Translations under genes and position numbers: made by a program | Part shown: positions 1 to 5,727 of the stretch, piece by piece | How positions within the stretch are numbered: the first letter of the stretch is position 1 | How the letters are laid out: every line of letters begins with the position of its first letter | Notes under the pieces: model-generated | What the model saw: the letters and a program-made list of their open reading frames with translations, nothing else | What the model was told of the DNA's origin: nothing | Databases searched by the model: none | Source: Sedimenticola sp. | GTDB lineage: Bacteria; Pseudomonadota; Gammaproteobacteria; Chromatiales; Chromatiaceae | Assembly: GCA_027038775.1 (NCBI GenBank) | Contig: JALWGP010000411.1 | Location: 1-6,406 of the forward strand | Reading direction: 5' to 3' | Length of the DNA: 6,406 nucleotides

Positions 1-77
1 ATCCCCGATTTCAAGGACTGGACAGGGCCCGGCCCCCGAAGTAGCCTGAACCTCCAGATCGGATGGGAGGAGACGAG
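1..77. other. Upstream region of ubiK, no assignable gene
   Basis: No gene can be supported here. Two of the three plus-strand frames meet a stop before ubiK (TAG at 42-44, TGA at 47-49), so the stretch could hold the last residues of an upstream gene, but the readable tails match nothing I recognise. A GC-rich block around 25-37 has no T-run after it and is not a convincing terminator. The only clear signal is the purine-rich ribosome binding site of ubiK (GGGAGGAG, about 65-72). A promoter for ubiK probably lies here or just outside the window, but I see no good -35/-10 pair. Confidence 0.4.
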
Positions 78-341
78 ATGCTTGACCCCAAGGTCATCGA
101 CGAGATTTCGAGCAAGGTGACGGCCAACCTGCCCAAGGGACTGCAGGCGCTGCAGAGCGATCTGCAGCACAATCTGCGCAGCACCCTGGGGGCGGCGCTG
201 AACAAGCTCAACCTGGTCACCCGGGAGGAGTTCGAGATCCAGCAGGGGGTGCTGGCCCGCACCCGGGCCAAGGTGGACGCCCTGGAACGGCGGGTGCGGG
301 AACTGGAAAAGGCGCTGGAAAGCCGCGACAATAACGGCTGA
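78..341 (+). CDS. ubiK: UbiK family ubiquinone biosynthesis accessory factor (BMFP/YqiC)
   Basis: This 87-residue protein matches the BMFP (YqiC/UbiK) family in length and sequence. An N-terminal amphipathic part (MLDPKVIDEISSKV, then LPKGLQALQSDLQ) is followed by the family signature NLVTREEFEIQQGVLARTR near residues 45-63 and a C-terminal coiled coil (KVDALERRVRELEKALE). Known members form coiled-coil oligomers, bind membranes, and work with UbiJ as accessory factors for the late aerobic ubiquinone-ring modifying enzymes. Residues 45-83 show regular leucine/valine spacing suited to a coiled coil. I chose the ATG at 78 over the in-frame ATG at 63 because GGAGGAG lies 5-7 nt upstream of it and because family members start with a short segment before the first helix. 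The gene lies 30 nt before comM on the same strand, an arrangement found in other gammaproteobacteria, so co-transcription is likely. The family call is firm; the ubiquinone role is inferred from homologues. Confidence 0.92.
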   Translation: MLDPKVIDEISSKVTANLPKGLQALQSDLQHNLRSTLGAALNKLNLVTREEFEIQQGVLARTRAKVDALERRVRELEKALESRDNNG

Positions 342-371
342 TACCATTCAGCCACATGACCAGGGAAGGTT

Positions 372-1886
372 ATGGCACTGGCAACCACACTCTGCCGCGC
401 CAGCGTGGGCATGGAAGCGCCGCTGGTCACCGTCGAAGTCCATCTGGCCAACGGCCTGCCGGCCTTTCACATCGTGGGCCTGGCGGAGAAGGCGGTGCAG
501 GAGAGCCGCGAGCGGGTGCGCAGCGCCATTCTCAACGCCGGCTTCGAGTTTCCCGCCCGCCGCATCACCGTCAACCTGGCCCCCGCCGACCTGCCCAAGG
601 AGGGTGGCCGCTTCGACCTGCCCATCGCTTTGGGCATCCTGGCCGCCTCCGGCCAGCTGCCGCCGGAATCGCTGGCGGGCAAGGAGTTCATGGGGGAACT
701 GACGCTTTCAGGGGCGGTGCATGGGGTCACCGGCTCGTTGCCTGCGGTGATGGCCGCCAGCCGGGAGGGCCACGCCCTGTTCCTACCAGTATCCAACCTG
801 GCCGAGGCCAGCCTGGTCTCAGGAGCGCGGCTCCATCCCCTGGAACACCTGCTCCAGGCCACCGGCCATCTCTCCGGCCAGGCGCCGGTGGCGCCCCACC
901 GCACCGAGGTCACATCCGAACCCGATTATTCCGGCCTGCCGGACCTGTGCGAGGTGCGGGGACAGGCCCAGGCCAAGCGCGCCCTCATGGTGGCCGCCGC
1001 CGGAGGCCACAACCTGCTCTTCAGCGGTCCGCCGGGAAGCGGCAAGAGCATGCTGGCCAGCCGGCTGCCCTCGATCCTGCCGCCCCTTTCAGATGAAGAG
1101 GCGCTGGAGCAGGCGGCCATCGCCTCCATCGCCGGCCAGCCCTTCCGCCCGGAGCGCTGGCGGCTGCGTCCCTACCGGGCCCCCCATCACACCGCCTCGG
1201 CGGTGGCGCTGGTGGGTGGGGGCGGTTCCCCCCGCCCCGGGGAAATCTCCCTGGCCCACCACGGGGTGCTCTTCCTGGACGAGCTTCCGGAATTTCCCCG
1301 GCACGTGCTGGAGGTGCTGCGTGAACCACTGGAGAACGGCCGCATCAGCATCTCCCGGGCATCACGCAAGGTGGAATACCCGGCCCGCTTCCAGCTGGTG
1401 GCGGCCATGAACCCCTGCCCCTGCGGCCACCTGGGTGATTCCACCGCCAGTTGCCGCTGCACTGCCGAACAGGTGGCCCGTTACCAGGCACGCATCTCCG
1501 GCCCGCTGCTGGACCGCATCGATCTCCAGGTGCAGGTACCCACACAGCCCCCTTCGCTGCTGCTGGCGCAGGCCCCGCCACCGGAGCCCGCCAGCGCCGA
1601 AATTCGGGCACAGGTGCTGGCGGCGCGCCGGATCCAGCAGCAGCGCCAGGGTCGTCCCAATTCGGCACTGGAGAACGCAGCGCTCGAGAAATGGTGCAAG
1701 CTGGATGGATCCTGCCGCGCCTTCCTCGAAAGGGCCATGGAGTCGCTGGGACTGTCGGCGCGCGCCTACCACCGCATTCTGCGGGTGGCACGCACCATTG
1801 CCGATCTGGCGGGGGAGCCGGAGATCGCCCTGCCCCATCTCACCGAGGCCATCGGCTACCGCAGGCTGGCGAACCCCTCGGGGTGA
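372..1886 (+). CDS. comM: YifB/ComM family AAA+ Mg-chelatase-like ATPase (branch migration helicase)
   Basis: This 504-residue protein has the full YifB/ComM architecture and the usual family length (about 500). Residues about 20-140 are the Lon-protease-like/ChlI-type N-terminal domain (VEVHLANGLPAFHIVGL, NLAPADLPKEGGRFDLPIALG). Residues about 190-390 are the Mg-chelatase-type AAA+ core, with Walker A GPPGSGKS at 219-226, Walker B VLFLDE at 299-304 and the SGPLLDRIDL segment near 377-386. Residues about 400-500 are the C-terminal helical domain. Four cysteines, C349 and C351 (NPCPCG) plus C361 and C363 (CRC), form a zinc-site-like cluster typical of the family. In Vibrio cholerae, ComM is a hexameric helicase that drives branch migration during natural transformation; the same role is inferred here, and the gene is also common in species not known to be competent. 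The start is supported by AGGGA at 362-366, 5 nt before the ATG. It probably forms an operon with ubiK and ends 3 nt from the stop of a convergent gene. It is intact. Confidence 0.95.
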   Translation: MALATTLCRASVGMEAPLVTVEVHLANGLPAFHIVGLAEKAVQESRERVRSAILNAGFEFPARRITVNLAPADLPKEGGRFDLPIALGILAASGQLPPESLAGKEFMGELTLSGAVHGVTGSLPAVMAASREGHALFLPVSNLAEASLVSGARLHPLEHLLQATGHLSGQAPVAPHRTEVTSEPDYSGLPDLCEVRGQAQAKRALMVAAAGGHNLLFSGPPGSGKSMLASRLPSILPPLSDEEALEQAAIASIAGQPFRPERWRLRPYRAPHHTASAVALVGGGGSPRPGEISLAHHGVLFLDELPEFPRHVLEVLREPLENGRISISRASRKVEYPARFQLVAAMNPCPCGHLGDSTASCRCTAEQVARYQARISGPLLDRIDLQVQVPTQPPSLLLAQAPPPEPASAEIRAQVLAARRIQQQRQGRPNSALENAALEKWCKLDGSCRAFLERAMESLGLSARAYHRILRVARTIADLAGEPEIALPHLTEAIGYRRLANPSG

Positions 1887-1889
1887 GAT

Positions 1890-2135
1890 TCAGGCCTGCT
1901 GGTAGAGGGGGCAGTAGGCGTCCACGTAACGTCCCTTCCAGTAGCGGCCGCGCAGGTGGTCGGTGACGAAGTTGGCCACCTCCCGGTCGGCATCACCCAG
2001 GTCCACCTTCCAGTCGACCCCTTTGCGGCGTTTTGCCAGGGTGTCCACCTTGCGCACGGGATGGAAATGCTCCACCAATGCCTTCACCTCGTCTGCGGTC
2101 ACGTCGAAAGGCAGGTCATTCATGAGAATCACCAT
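1890..2135 (-). CDS. Small RRM-fold putative RNA-binding protein
   Basis: This 81-residue protein consists of a single RNA recognition motif. The order of elements fits the fold: strand 1 VILMNDLP (residues 2-9), helix 1 TADEVKALVEHF (13-24), strand 2 VRKVDTLAK (27-35), strand 3 KGVDWKVDL (38-46), helix 2 DREVANFVTDHL (50-61), and a last strand YVDAYCP (70-76). The RNP2- and RNP1-like strands lack most canonical stacking aromatics; W42 is the main one left. RNA binding is therefore likely but may be unusual, or the domain may bind protein instead. I chose the start at 2135 because GGAGGA lies 7 nt upstream and the fold begins there. A longer in-frame reading from 2291 would add a basic, non-homologous tail encoded inside cbiX and is rejected. 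Stand-alone bacterial RRM proteins are often abundant and linked to cold or stress, but nothing here proves that role. The gene appears to have its own promoter and a structured leader. Its stop lies 3 nt from that of comM. Confidence 0.82.
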   Translation of the reverse strand: MVILMNDLPFDVTADEVKALVEHFHPVRKVDTLAKRRKGVDWKVDLGDADREVANFVTDHLRGRYWKGRYVDAYCPLYQQA

Positions 2136-2154
2136 CTTTCCATCCTCCGAGTTG

Positions 2155-2229
2155 TTTGTTGTTGCTTCTCGTGGCGGCCCGTTGCAGGCCCGGGGAAAGG
2201 TCCGGACGAGAAGAAACCAGACCAACAAA
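2155..2229 (-). promoter_or_regulatory. Long inverted repeat in the RRM gene leader
   Basis: Between cbiX and the RRM gene, two pairs of complementary arms are nested. CTTCTCG at 2165-2171 pairs with CGAGAAG at 2207-2213, and TTTGTTG at 2155-2161 pairs with CAACAAA at 2223-2229. They are separated by an asymmetric internal loop (3 nt against 9 nt) and close over a GC-rich 35-nt loop that could fold further. In the minus-strand transcript this would be a long hairpin ending about 8 nt before the Shine-Dalgarno sequence. It lacks a trailing U-run, so it is not a standard terminator. It could be a leader regulatory structure, possibly an autoregulatory or thermal element for the RNA-binding protein; that role is inference. 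The outermost arm may overlap the transcription start, so only the inner stem may be transcribed in full. Confidence 0.4.
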
Positions 2230-2232
2230 TTT

Positions 2233-2261
2233 AAAATACGCCTTCTACCCCTCCTCTTCAA
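2233..2261 (-). promoter_or_regulatory. Candidate sigma-70 promoter for the RRM gene
   Basis: Reading the minus strand, TTGAAG (2256-2261, 4 of 6 matches to TTGACA) is followed after exactly 17 nt by TATTTT (2233-2238, 4 of 6 matches to TATAAT). The -10 sits in an AT-rich patch that stands out from its GC-rich surroundings, and the -35 lies inside the last codons of cbiX. Transcription would start near 2226, giving a leader of about 90 nt before the RRM start codon. This would let the RRM gene be expressed independently of pepN-cbiX. The match is moderate and untested. Confidence 0.45.
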
Positions 2262-2619
2262 GAGCCGCCTGTACCAGCAGCAGCTCGGCAATCCCCGCTG
2301 CCGCCCCCAGATAGGGCACCAGCCGAATCCGGCTGCCTGGATGGGCCTGGCGCGCCTTCTCCACCTCGGCCGGGATGTCTTCGCTCACGTGGCGACCGGC
2401 AGACAGAAAATAGGGCAGCACCACCACCTCGCGGGCGCCCTGCTCCAGGCAGCGGTGGATTCCCTCCGGAATGGAAGGCTCGGCCAGCTCCAGGAAGGCG
2501 GCCTCAACCCACCCATAGCGATCACCCGCCACCTCCTTCACCCTTCGCGCCAGCCGGCGCACCTCCTCGTTGGAGGCCTCGCGCCGGCTGCCGTGGGCCA
2601 CCACCAGCAGCGCCTTCAT
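2245..2619 (-). CDS. cbiX: Small CbiX/SirB-type sirohydrochlorin chelatase
   Basis: This 124-residue protein is a single-domain class II tetrapyrrole chelatase of the short CbiX (CbiX-S) kind. The N-terminal strand with the first metal-binding histidine is LLVVAHGSR (H9), and the second is in the VLPYFLSAGRHVSEDIP segment (H77). Between them lies the VEAAFLELAEPSI strand/loop typical of the family. Short CbiX proteins work as homodimers and insert a metal into sirohydrochlorin: cobalt for the anaerobic cobalamin route, or iron for siroheme. The sequence alone does not decide the metal, and no cobalamin or siroheme neighbours are visible to help. The ATG at 2619 overlaps the pepN stop in an ATGA junction. 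Upstream there is only a weak, distant GAGG (11 nt), so translation probably depends on ribosomes finishing pepN. The C-terminus ends in a glutamate-rich tail (ALEEEG). Family confidence is high; the gene symbol is used for the family rather than for proven cobalt specificity. Confidence 0.88.
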   Translation of the reverse strand: MKALLVVAHGSRREASNEEVRRLARRVKEVAGDRYGWVEAAFLELAEPSIPEGIHRCLEQGAREVVVLPYFLSAGRHVSEDIPAEVEKARQAHPGSRIRLVPYLGAAAGIAELLLVQAALEEEG

Positions 2620-5252
2620 GGCTCGAGCAGCCTCAGGACCACTTCGTGGAGATCACGCGAGAGGCCGGGGCGCGCCAGCACCCGCTCGAGCTGCTCGCGG
2701 GCATGGGCCTGGCGCCCCTCGTCCAGGCGCCGCCAGCGCGAGAGATTGCGCAGCAGGCGGGCGGCGATCTGGGGGTTGATGGCGTCGAGCTCCAGCACCC
2801 GCTCCACCAGGAAGGCGTAGCCGCTGCCGTCGGGCGCGTGGAAGCGCAGCGGGTTCCCGGCGGCGAAGGCACCGATGAGGGAACGCACCCGGTTGGGGTT
2901 CTCCAGGGAGAAGCTGGGGTGGGAGAGGAGCACCTGGATGCACGGCAGGGTGTCTTCGCGGCGCGACATGGCCTGGACGCCGAACCACTTGTCCATCACC
3001 AAGGGATCGTCCTCCCACCGTTCGGCGAAGTCGGCCAGGATCTCCTCCCGCTCGGGCCAGTCGCTGTGGGCGACGAGCGCGAGGGCGGCCATCCCATCGG
3101 TCATGTTGTGGCCGCGCCGGTACTGCTCCAGGCAGAGGCGACGGCCCGCCTCGCCGCCACCGGCCACCAGGTACTCCAGCAGCAGGTTCTTGAGGCTGCG
3201 CCGGCCGATGGAGGCGGCGTCGATGCGGTACTCGCCCTCTTCGTCCAGCCGACGGTAGTGCGCCAGCAGCAGTTCCTCCAACCGCCGCCCCACCTCGGCC
3301 TTGATCCCCTCGCGCACCCGGTGGATCCCCTCCACGTCGATGGGATCCATCTGGTCCCCCAGCCAGGACTCGGAGGGAAGCCGGAGGATCTCCGCGGTCA
3401 GCGCCGGGTCCTCGTCGGCCCGCTCCAGCGTACGGCGGAAGGTCTCCAGGTAGTCGTCGGGGGCAGTCACCTCCTCCACGCCCGATTCCACCAGTCCCAG
3501 GATCATGCGCTGGGCCAGAAGCTGGGCGGCGTCCCAGCGGTTGAAGCCGTCGCTGTCGTGGGCCATCAGGAAGTGGAGCTGCGCATCGCTGTAGTCGAAG
3601 CGCAGCTTCACCGGCGCCGAGAAACCGCGCAGCAGGGAAGGCACCGGTTCCTCCGCCACCTCGAGGAAGACGAGGGTCTGTTCGGGATCGCGCAGCTCCA
3701 CGAGGGAAGGGTCGGCCGCGCCGTCTTCGCGCACCAGCGGCAGCTCGCGCCCTTCGGCATCGAGCAGGCCCACCCGGACCGGGATGTGGAAGGGCGGCTT
3801 GTTCTTCTGTCCCGGGGTGTCGGGCACCCGCTGGTGGAAATGGAGGAGGTAGCGGCGGCCGGCGGCGTCGTACTCGCCCTCCACCTCCACCTCCGGCGTG
3901 CCGGCGTAGTGGTACCAGTACATGAACTGGGAAAGGTCCCGCCCCGAGGCATCCTCCATGCAGCGCACGAAGTCCTCCACCGTCACCGCCTGGCCGTCGT
4001 GGCGCTCGAAATAGAGGTCGGTGGCCCTGCGGAAGGCCTCCGGCCCCAGCAGCTCGGCCTGCATGCGCACCACCTCCGCCCCCTTCTCGTAGACGGTGAC
4101 GGTGTAGAAGTTGTTGATCTCCATGTACTGGTCGGGCCGCACGGGATGGGCCATGGGACCGGCGTCCTCGGCGAACTGGTGGGCGCGCAGCAGCCGCACG
4201 TCGTCGATGCGCTTGACGCCCCGCGAGCCCATGTCGGCGGAGAACTCCTGGTCGCGGTAGACGGTGAGCCCCTCCTTGAGGGAGAGCTGGAACCAGTCGC
4301 GGCAGGTGATGCGGTTGCCGGTCCAGTTGTGGAAGTACTCGTGGGCCACCACCGCCTCGATGCCCTGGTAGTCGGTGTCGGTGGCGGTGTCGGGACGCGC
4401 CAGCACGTACTTGGCGTTGAAAATGTTGAGCCCCTTGTTCTCCATGGCGCCCATGTTGAAGTCGTTCACCGCCACAATGTTGAAGACCTCCAGGTCGTAC
4501 TCGCGGCCGTACTGCTCCTCGTCCCAGCGCATGGCCCTGATCAGCGAACGCATGGCGTGGTCGCAGCGGTCGATGTTCTCCGGCTCCACGTAGATGCGCA
4601 GTCGCACCCGGCGGCCCGAGGCGGTGGTGAAGTGTTCTTCCACGTGCTTGAGGTTCCCCGCCACCAGGGCGAAGAGGTAGCTGGGCTTGGGAAAGGGGTC
4701 GTCCCACACGGCATAGTGGCGGCCACCGGGCAGCTCGCCGGACTCCACCGGGTTGCCGTTGGACAGCAGCACGGGGTAGCGCGCGCGGTCGGCCTCGATG
4801 CGCACATTGAAGCGGGCCATGACGTCGGGCCGGTCCAGGTACCAGGTGATGCGCCGGAACCCCTCCGCCTCGCACTGGGTGCAGAACATGCCGCCGCTGC
4901 GGTAGAGCCCCTCCAGGCGGGTGTTCTCCTCCGGGGCGATCTCCACCTCGGACTCCAGCACGAAGTGGTCCGGCGGGTCGAAGAGGGTCAGCCCCTCGTC
5001 GTCGATGCGGTAGCGGTCACCGTGGAGCTCGGAGCCGTCCAGGCGAATGCAGACGGGAGTCAGCTCCTCGCCGTGAAGCAGCAGCCGGTCCGCCTCGCCC
5101 TCGAAGGCGGGGTTGCGCTTCAGGGTGAGGCGGGAGAAGACGCGGGTGCCCTCCTCGCGCAGGTCGAAACGCAGGTCCACCGTCTCGATGGTCCAGGGGG
5201 GCGGCCGGTAGTCCTGCAGCCGAATGGTCCGGGGTGCAGCCTCTTTCACCAT
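2616..5252 (-). CDS. pepN: Aminopeptidase N (M1 zinc metallopeptidase)
   Basis: This 878-residue protein is a full-length PepN (E. coli PepN has 870). It removes N-terminal residues from peptides in the cytoplasm. In order: an N-terminal beta domain starting DYRPPPWTIETVDLRFDL; an N-terminus-recognising segment with Q126; the exopeptidase motif GAMEN at 268-272; the zinc site HEYFH at 304-308 with the third ligand E327 (NWTGNRITCRDWFQLSLKE); the transition-state tyrosine Y388 in NNFYTVTVYEKGAEV; then the middle beta domain and the large C-terminal helical domain. All these catalytic positions are offset by a constant +7 from the E. coli enzyme as I recall its numbering, so the catalytic half is intact and without indels. 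The start at 5252 is preceded by GGAG 5 nt upstream and fits the family N-terminus. An in-frame ATG at 5321 would add 23 unrelated residues and would lie upstream of the likely promoter. The gene is probably the first of an operon with cbiX (4-nt overlap) and is divergent from the glutaredoxin gene. Confidence 0.97.
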   Translation of the reverse strand: MVKEAAPRTIRLQDYRPPPWTIETVDLRFDLREEGTRVFSRLTLKRNPAFEGEADRLLLHGEELTPVCIRLDGSELHGDRYRIDDEGLTLFDPPDHFVLESEVEIAPEENTRLEGLYRSGGMFCTQCEAEGFRRITWYLDRPDVMARFNVRIEADRARYPVLLSNGNPVESGELPGGRHYAVWDDPFPKPSYLFALVAGNLKHVEEHFTTASGRRVRLRIYVEPENIDRCDHAMRSLIRAMRWDEEQYGREYDLEVFNIVAVNDFNMGAMENKGLNIFNAKYVLARPDTATDTDYQGIEAVVAHEYFHNWTGNRITCRDWFQLSLKEGLTVYRDQEFSADMGSRGVKRIDDVRLLRAHQFAEDAGPMAHPVRPDQYMEINNFYTVTVYEKGAEVVRMQAELLGPEAFRRATDLYFERHDGQAVTVEDFVRCMEDASGRDLSQFMYWYHYAGTPEVEVEGEYDAAGRRYLLHFHQRVPDTPGQKNKPPFHIPVRVGLLDAEGRELPLVREDGAADPSLVELRDPEQTLVFLEVAEEPVPSLLRGFSAPVKLRFDYSDAQLHFLMAHDSDGFNRWDAAQLLAQRMILGLVESGVEEVTAPDDYLETFRRTLERADEDPALTAEILRLPSESWLGDQMDPIDVEGIHRVREGIKAEVGRRLEELLLAHYRRLDEEGEYRIDAASIGRRSLKNLLLEYLVAGGGEAGRRLCLEQYRRGHNMTDGMAALALVAHSDWPEREEILADFAERWEDDPLVMDKWFGVQAMSRREDTLPCIQVLLSHPSFSLENPNRVRSLIGAFAAGNPLRFHAPDGSGYAFLVERVLELDAINPQIAARLLRNLSRWRRLDEGRQAHAREQLERVLARPGLSRDLHEVVLRLLEP

Positions 5253-5283
5253 GCCGTCTCCGTGTGAAACCGGAAAGAGGGAT

Positions 5284-5292
5284 AGTGTATCA
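5284..5292 (-). promoter_or_regulatory. Candidate extended -10 promoter for pepN
   Basis: On the minus strand the sequence TGATACACT is an extended -10 element (TG, one base, then TACACT with 4 of 6 matches to TATAAT). Transcription would start near 5277, leaving a leader of about 25 nt that contains the pepN Shine-Dalgarno. No good -35 hexamer lies 16-18 nt upstream, which is tolerated for extended -10 promoters. The call is tentative. Confidence 0.3.
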
Positions 5293-5293
5293 G

Positions 5294-5328
5294 CCCCGCG
5301 GAGCGGAAAAGACTGGATCATCGCGGGG
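5294..5328. repeat. Inverted repeat between divergent pepN and glutaredoxin promoters
   Basis: CCCCGCG at 5294-5300 is perfectly complementary to CGCGGGG at 5322-5328, with 21 bp between the arms. The repeat lies between the two candidate divergent -10 elements. The arms are 28 bp apart start to start, a little under three helical turns, which could suit a dimeric regulator. It may equally be a chance match in GC-rich DNA. Confidence 0.3.
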
Positions 5329-5334
5329 GAGGAT

Positions 5335-5346
5335 TGCTAGGATAAT
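5335..5346 (+). promoter_or_regulatory. Candidate extended -10 promoter for the glutaredoxin operon
   Basis: TGCTAGGATAAT contains an extended -10 (TG at 5335-5336, then TAGGAT at 5338-5343) and, overlapping it, GATAAT at 5341-5346, which matches five of six bases of the -10 consensus. No clear -35 is present. It is the most AT-rich patch upstream of the operon, about 60 nt before the start codon. Tentative. Confidence 0.3.
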
Positions 5347-5362
5347 TCGAGCTGAAGATCCA

Positions 5363-5386
5363 GGCCGTCGTCAAGAACGGCCGTTC
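5363..5386 (+). promoter_or_regulatory. Hairpin and 12-bp palindrome in the glutaredoxin leader
   Basis: GGCCGT at 5363-5368 pairs with ACGGCC at 5377-5382 across an 8-nt loop. The right arm also belongs to a perfect 12-bp palindrome, GAACGGCCGTTC, at 5375-5386. The structure ends 4-9 nt before the Shine-Dalgarno sequence GGAGGAG (5391-5397). It could be an mRNA hairpin or a DNA operator; which one cannot be told from sequence. Confidence 0.35.
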
Positions 5387-5403
5387 ACCTGGAGGAGTAT
5401 CCC

Positions 5404-5727
5404 GTGTCTGCACCCAAGGTCGTCGTCTATTCCACCCTCATGTGTCCCTACTGCGTGCGCGCCAAGGCCCTGCTGCAGGCCAAGGGCGTGGAGTTCGAGG
5501 AGATCCGCGTGGACCTGGACCGCGACCGCATGGTGGAGATGATGCAGCGCAGCGGTCGCCGCACCGTGCCCCAGATCTTCATCGGCGACGTCCACGTGGG
5601 CGGCTACGACGACATGGCGGCGCTGGACGCCCGCGGCGGGCTCGATCCCCTGCTGGGCCTGGAGTCCACCCTCGAGGTGCCCGCCTACGGCCACGGCCCC
5701 GACGCCTCCGAAGACGGTCCCACGTGA
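5404..5727 (+). CDS. grxC: Glutaredoxin 3-like dithiol glutaredoxin
   Basis: This 107-residue protein has the glutaredoxin fold. It contains the dithiol active site CPYC (C14 and C17), the cis-proline segment TVPQIFI (P56) and the GSH-binding GGYDD motif (66-70). Such proteins use glutathione to reduce protein disulfides and mixed disulfides in the cytoplasm and can serve ribonucleotide reductase. The core matches GrxC of about 83-85 residues. The remaining 20 or so residues form an acidic, Gly/Pro-containing tail (after LLGLE, through ASEDGPT) that looks disordered and is not part of the core fold. The start is GTG, supported by GGAGGAG 6 nt upstream; no ATG fits before the first strand (KVVVYST). 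The stop overlaps the next gene in a GTGA junction, so the gene is probably co-translated with hslR. In E. coli, grxC sits beside secB, so this neighbourhood is different. Confidence 0.93.
   Translation: MSAPKVVVYSTLMCPYCVRAKALLQAKGVEFEEIRVDLDRDRMVEMMQRSGRRTVPQIFIGDVHVGGYDDMAALDARGGLDPLLGLESTLEVPAYGHGPDASEDGPT

Noticed and set aside
349..361. Possible earlier start or small gene in the ubiK-comM gap
   Set aside because: The gap is only 30 nt. The ATG near 356 is out of frame with comM, and the ribosome binding site AGGGA at 362-366 belongs to the comM ATG at 372.
356..1096. Open frame of 246 codons overlapping comM in another frame
   Set aside because: The translation is Arg/Gly/Pro-rich without domains, and it overlaps the conserved N-terminal and Walker A parts of ComM. 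It is a shadow.
1873..1884. Dyad ACCCC-TC-GGGGT at the end of comM as a possible terminator
   Set aside because: The arms are only 5 bp with a 2-nt centre, and there is no T-run on either side, so it is not a credible intrinsic terminator.
2136..2291. N-terminal extension of the RRM protein starting at 2291
   Set aside because: It would begin inside cbiX, add a basic non-homologous tail and skip the good Shine-Dalgarno next to 2135. The RRM fold starts right after the ATG at 2135.
2653..4875. Open frame of 740 codons on the minus strand in another frame of pepN
   Set aside because: The product is Arg/Gly/Pro/Ala-rich and typical of an out-of-frame reading of a GC-rich gene. pepN in the other frame is clearly real.
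2646..5267. Open frame of 873 codons on the plus strand, antisense to pepN along almost its whole length
   Set aside because: Its codons face pepN codons exactly in register, so a stop would need TTA, CTA or TCA in pepN, codons that are rare at this GC content. Its translation is a low-complexity Gly/Val/His/Leu-rich mirror with no recognisable domain, while pepN has every catalytic motif.
5253..5321. N-terminal extension of PepN from an ATG at 5321
   Set aside because: The 23 added residues do not resemble the family N-terminus, and the start would lie upstream of the candidate pepN promoter. The ATG at 5252 has GGAG at good spacing.
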